In this document: positions 61,245-64,000 of the stretch, in pieces | Numbering within the stretch: position 1 is the stretch's first letter | Layout: each line of letters opens with the position of its first letter | Origin: Rhodoferax sp. AJA081-3 | GTDB lineage: Bacteria > Pseudomonadota > Gammaproteobacteria > Burkholderiales > Burkholderiaceae_C | DNA: 64,000 nt | NCBI RefSeq assembly: GCF_017798165.1 | Contig: NZ_CP059068.1 | Span: 4,650,001-4,714,000 of the forward strand | Direction: 5' to 3' | The notes under the pieces: model-generated | What the model saw: only the letters and a program-made list of their open reading frames with translations | Databases searched by the model: none | What the model was told of the DNA's origin: nothing | Translations under genes and position numbers: made by a program

Positions 61245-61255
61245 GGTTTTGCTCC

Positions 61256-61489
61256 TTATGCCTGGCCACGTGCGCGCAAATCTGCGAGCACAACATCAAT
61301 ACCCTTTTTGTCGATCAAACGCAGACCCGCGTTCGAAATCCGCAGGCGAACCCAACGGTTTTCTGTCTCGACCCAGAAACGGCGGTATTGCAGGTTCGGC
61401 AGGAACCGGCGCTTGGTTTTGTTGTTGGCGTGGGAAACATTGTTCCCGACCATGGGGCCTTTGCCCGTAACTTCACATACGCGTGCCAT
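61256..61489 (-). CDS. rpmB: 50S ribosomal protein L28
   Basis: 77 residues from the ATG at 61489. [20 protein letters not shown] and [20 protein letters not shown] are diagnostic of L28. It is transcribed with rpmG. A likely promoter lies near 61676. Confidence 0.97.
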   Translation of the reverse strand: MARVCEVTGKGPMVGNNVSHANNKTKRRFLPNLQYRRFWVETENRWVRLRISNAGLRLIDKKGIDVVLADLRARGQA

Positions 61490-61675
61490 CAGGACACTCC
61501 GATACATTAAAACGGCTATTACTGGCGATCAAATCTGTTCGATTCGATCTCGCTTTAGCCTCACCTCGCCAATGAAAAAGGGTGGCGGTAACCCCCTGCC
61601 CAACTGCTATCAGTTGCGTGGCAGTGATTGCTATTGAGCCCAAGCCCTCACGGGCTGAATTCAGCAAAGCCTTGG

Positions 61676-61681
61676 ATTATA
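61676..61681 (-). promoter_or_regulatory. Candidate -10 element for rpmB-rpmG
   Basis: A perfect TATAAT on the minus strand within the 244-bp gap between trxB and rpmB, about 190 bases from the rpmB start. No good -35 hexamer at 17 bases; a weak TCGCTT is present. Confidence 0.4.
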
Positions 61682-61733
61682 GCGCTTTTAACAGCTAAAG
61701 CGATCTTCCCAACCGCCTTAACGGTTGAATGGG

Positions 61734-62750
<1,017 letters not shown>

Positions 62751-62805
62751 TCAATGCGAACCCGATTGTAAGAAGTGCCGGCGCGAATGTCCCGGAGCCG
62801 ATTTG

Positions 62806-63480
62806 ATGACAATGCTGAGTAACCTGGATTTGATCCGCAGGGTCTCCCTGTTCTCCACTTTGACGCCTGAACAGGCCGAGGCCCTGGCGGCCACCGTTTC
62901 CAAAAAACGCTTCAAACGCGGCGAGATTCTGGTTGAACAGGGCAAAAAGACCGACGCTCTCTTTATTGTGTTGACCGGACGCACCCGCGTGCTGATGACT
63001 GACAGCAAGGGCCGCGAAGTGATTTTGGCAACACTGGCATCCGGTGACTACGTGGGCGAGATGAGCTTGATCGACAACGCACCCCATTCAGCAACCGTGG
63101 TCGCGGACCAGCAAGTGGATGTTCTGGTGCTGGGTCGCGACAGTTTTTTGCGCTGCCTGGGCGAAAACATGGAAATGTCCCATGCGGTCATGCGGGTGCT
63201 GGTGCAGCGTTTGCGCAAGGCCAGTGAAAACATCAGCTCCCTGGCGTTGGTGGGTGTTTATGGCCGCGTGGCCAAAGTGTTGCTGGAATCGTCGGTGCCA
63301 GACGCCAATGGCGACCTGCTCATCCGTGACAAGGTGTCGCGCCAGGACATTGCCAAAATGGTGGGTGCCTCGCGCGAAATGGTCAGCCGGGTCATGAAAG
63401 ACTTTGAAGAGCAGGGGTTCATCCAACTGCTGGACACCGGCGCAGTGCGTGTCATAGAGCGGCGCTCCCAACCGCGCTAG
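62806..63480 (+). CDS. Crp/Fnr-family transcriptional regulator
   Basis: 224 residues from the ATG at 62806, with GGAG nine bases upstream. Cyclic-nucleotide-binding-like domain (about 10-125, with DYVGEMSLIDNAPHSATVVA) and a C-terminal winged helix (about 160-215: KVSRQDIAKMVGASREMVSR). The effector is not certain; the RSA motif of cAMP-binding Crp is partly kept (HSATV). No N-terminal iron-sulfur cysteines within this start. It lies between trxB and ftsK. Confidence 0.9.
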   Translation: MTMLSNLDLIRRVSLFSTLTPEQAEALAATVSKKRFKRGEILVEQGKKTDALFIVLTGRTRVLMTDSKGREVILATLASGDYVGEMSLIDNAPHSATVVADQQVDVLVLGRDSFLRCLGENMEMSHAVMRVLVQRLRKASENISSLALVGVYGRVAKVLLESSVPDANGDLLIRDKVSRQDIAKMVGASREMVSRVMKDFEEQGFIQLLDTGAVRVIERRSQPR

Positions 63481-63540
63481 GCGCCTGCGCCTGGACGCTG
63501 GCGTGCGTTAAGCTAGCCCCGACTGCCCGCTTTTTTTTAC

Positions 63541-64000
63541 ATGACCTATTCTCTCCATACCCTCCATTCCCCTGCACCCCAGCGCGCGCCAGCACCCACC
63601 GGCATGGGCCGCTTCGCCAATGAAATTGCGTTGATCGGTGGTTTTGTTTTTCTGGTCCTGTGGCTCACGGCATTGCTGACGTATTCCCCGCAAGACGCGG
63701 CCTGGTCCACATCGGGCACCGGTCTGCCGATTGCCAACAAGGTTGGGCGCCTGGGTGCCTGGCTGGCCGATGCCAGTTATTTCCTGCTGGGTTATTCTGC
63801 CTGGTGGTGTGTGGCGGTGGGCATTCGCCTGTGGCTGGCCTTGCTGGCCAACCGCCTGCGGGGTGATGTGGCCAGCCCTGCAGTCCCCCGGCGCTTTGTG
63901 TTCTGGATGGGCCTGGCGCTGCTGCTGTACGCCAGCACCTCGCTGGAATGGGCCCGTTTGTACAGCCTGGAGTCCCGTTTGCCAGACCATGCGGGTGGCG
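63541..64000 (+). CDS. ftsK: DNA translocase FtsK, 5' part
   Basis: 153 residues are visible; the gene runs off the window. The N-terminal four-helix membrane domain is recognisable: GGFVFLVLWLTALLTYSPQD, YFLLGYSAWWCVAVGIRLW and FVFWMGLALLLYAST. This domain anchors the septal DNA pump that resolves and segregates chromosome termini; the motor and gamma domains lie beyond the window. Confidence 0.88.
   Translation, partial: MTYSLHTLHSPAPQRAPAPTGMGRFANEIALIGGFVFLVLWLTALLTYSPQDAAWSTSGTGLPIANKVGRLGAWLADASYFLLGYSAWWCVAVGIRLWLALLANRLRGDVASPAVPRRFVFWMGLALLLYASTSLEWARLYSLESRLPDHAGG

Overview
The window reads as chromosomal DNA of a betaproteobacterium in the Comamonadaceae, most like Rhodoferax or Polaromonas. 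The basis is the ribF-ileS-lspA order, the rpmB-rpmG and trxB / crp-fnr / ftsK neighbourhoods, the style of the proteins and two families of intergenic repeat. No tRNA, rRNA, CRISPR array or intact prophage was seen.

Layout. 1-800: a possibly partial phage-like ORF and two gene relics. 801-5265: a diguanylate cyclase, unknown proteins, a YHS-domain protein, DoxX and an AraC regulator. 5295-11805: a five-gene redox/glutathione operon (two glutathione transferases, a flavin/iron-sulfur fusion reductase, an NTF2-like protein, a disulfide oxidoreductase) with a divergent LysR regulator. 11904-22638: a FabH-like synthase, an alcohol dehydrogenase, small exported proteins, two more c-di-GMP proteins, an exonuclease, DUF808, a transporter and an HDOD protein. 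23329-26257: a large LysM-containing protein built like a secreted polymorphic toxin, overlapping a small lipoprotein that is its candidate immunity protein. 26539-37136: CoA-transferase/GNAT fusion, an atypical SDR, two solute-binding proteins, a GGDEF-EAL protein, a transporter, a quinone reductase and an outer-membrane protein. 37187-38424: an IS110-family insertion sequence. 38480-43043: lspA, ileS, ribF. 43219-57748: HNH nuclease, DUF1631, PPi-type phosphofructokinase, an ECF sigma / ankyrin anti-sigma operon, two acyl-CoA dehydrogenases, purN and phosphorelay parts. 57786-64000: an RsmB-like methyltransferase, a desaturase, rpmG/rpmB, trxB, a Crp/Fnr regulator and the start of ftsK.

The most informative region is the IS110 element. 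It sits inside a palindromic intergenic repeat. Its upstream non-coding DNA carries four short segments that match, in the order known for IS621 bridge RNAs, the left target, right target, left donor and right donor around a CT core. Both the guide RNA and the insertion it directed can therefore be read from this one locus.

Other themes are four c-di-GMP enzymes, a putative toxin-immunity pair, a roughly 60-bp dispersed repeat that occurs between genes and also in frame inside five genes, and a palindromic repeat with a constant core but copy-specific self-complementary arms. Two genes (the IS110 transposase and a TRAP-type binding protein) carry single-base frameshifts in C or G runs. These may be real mutations or assembly errors.
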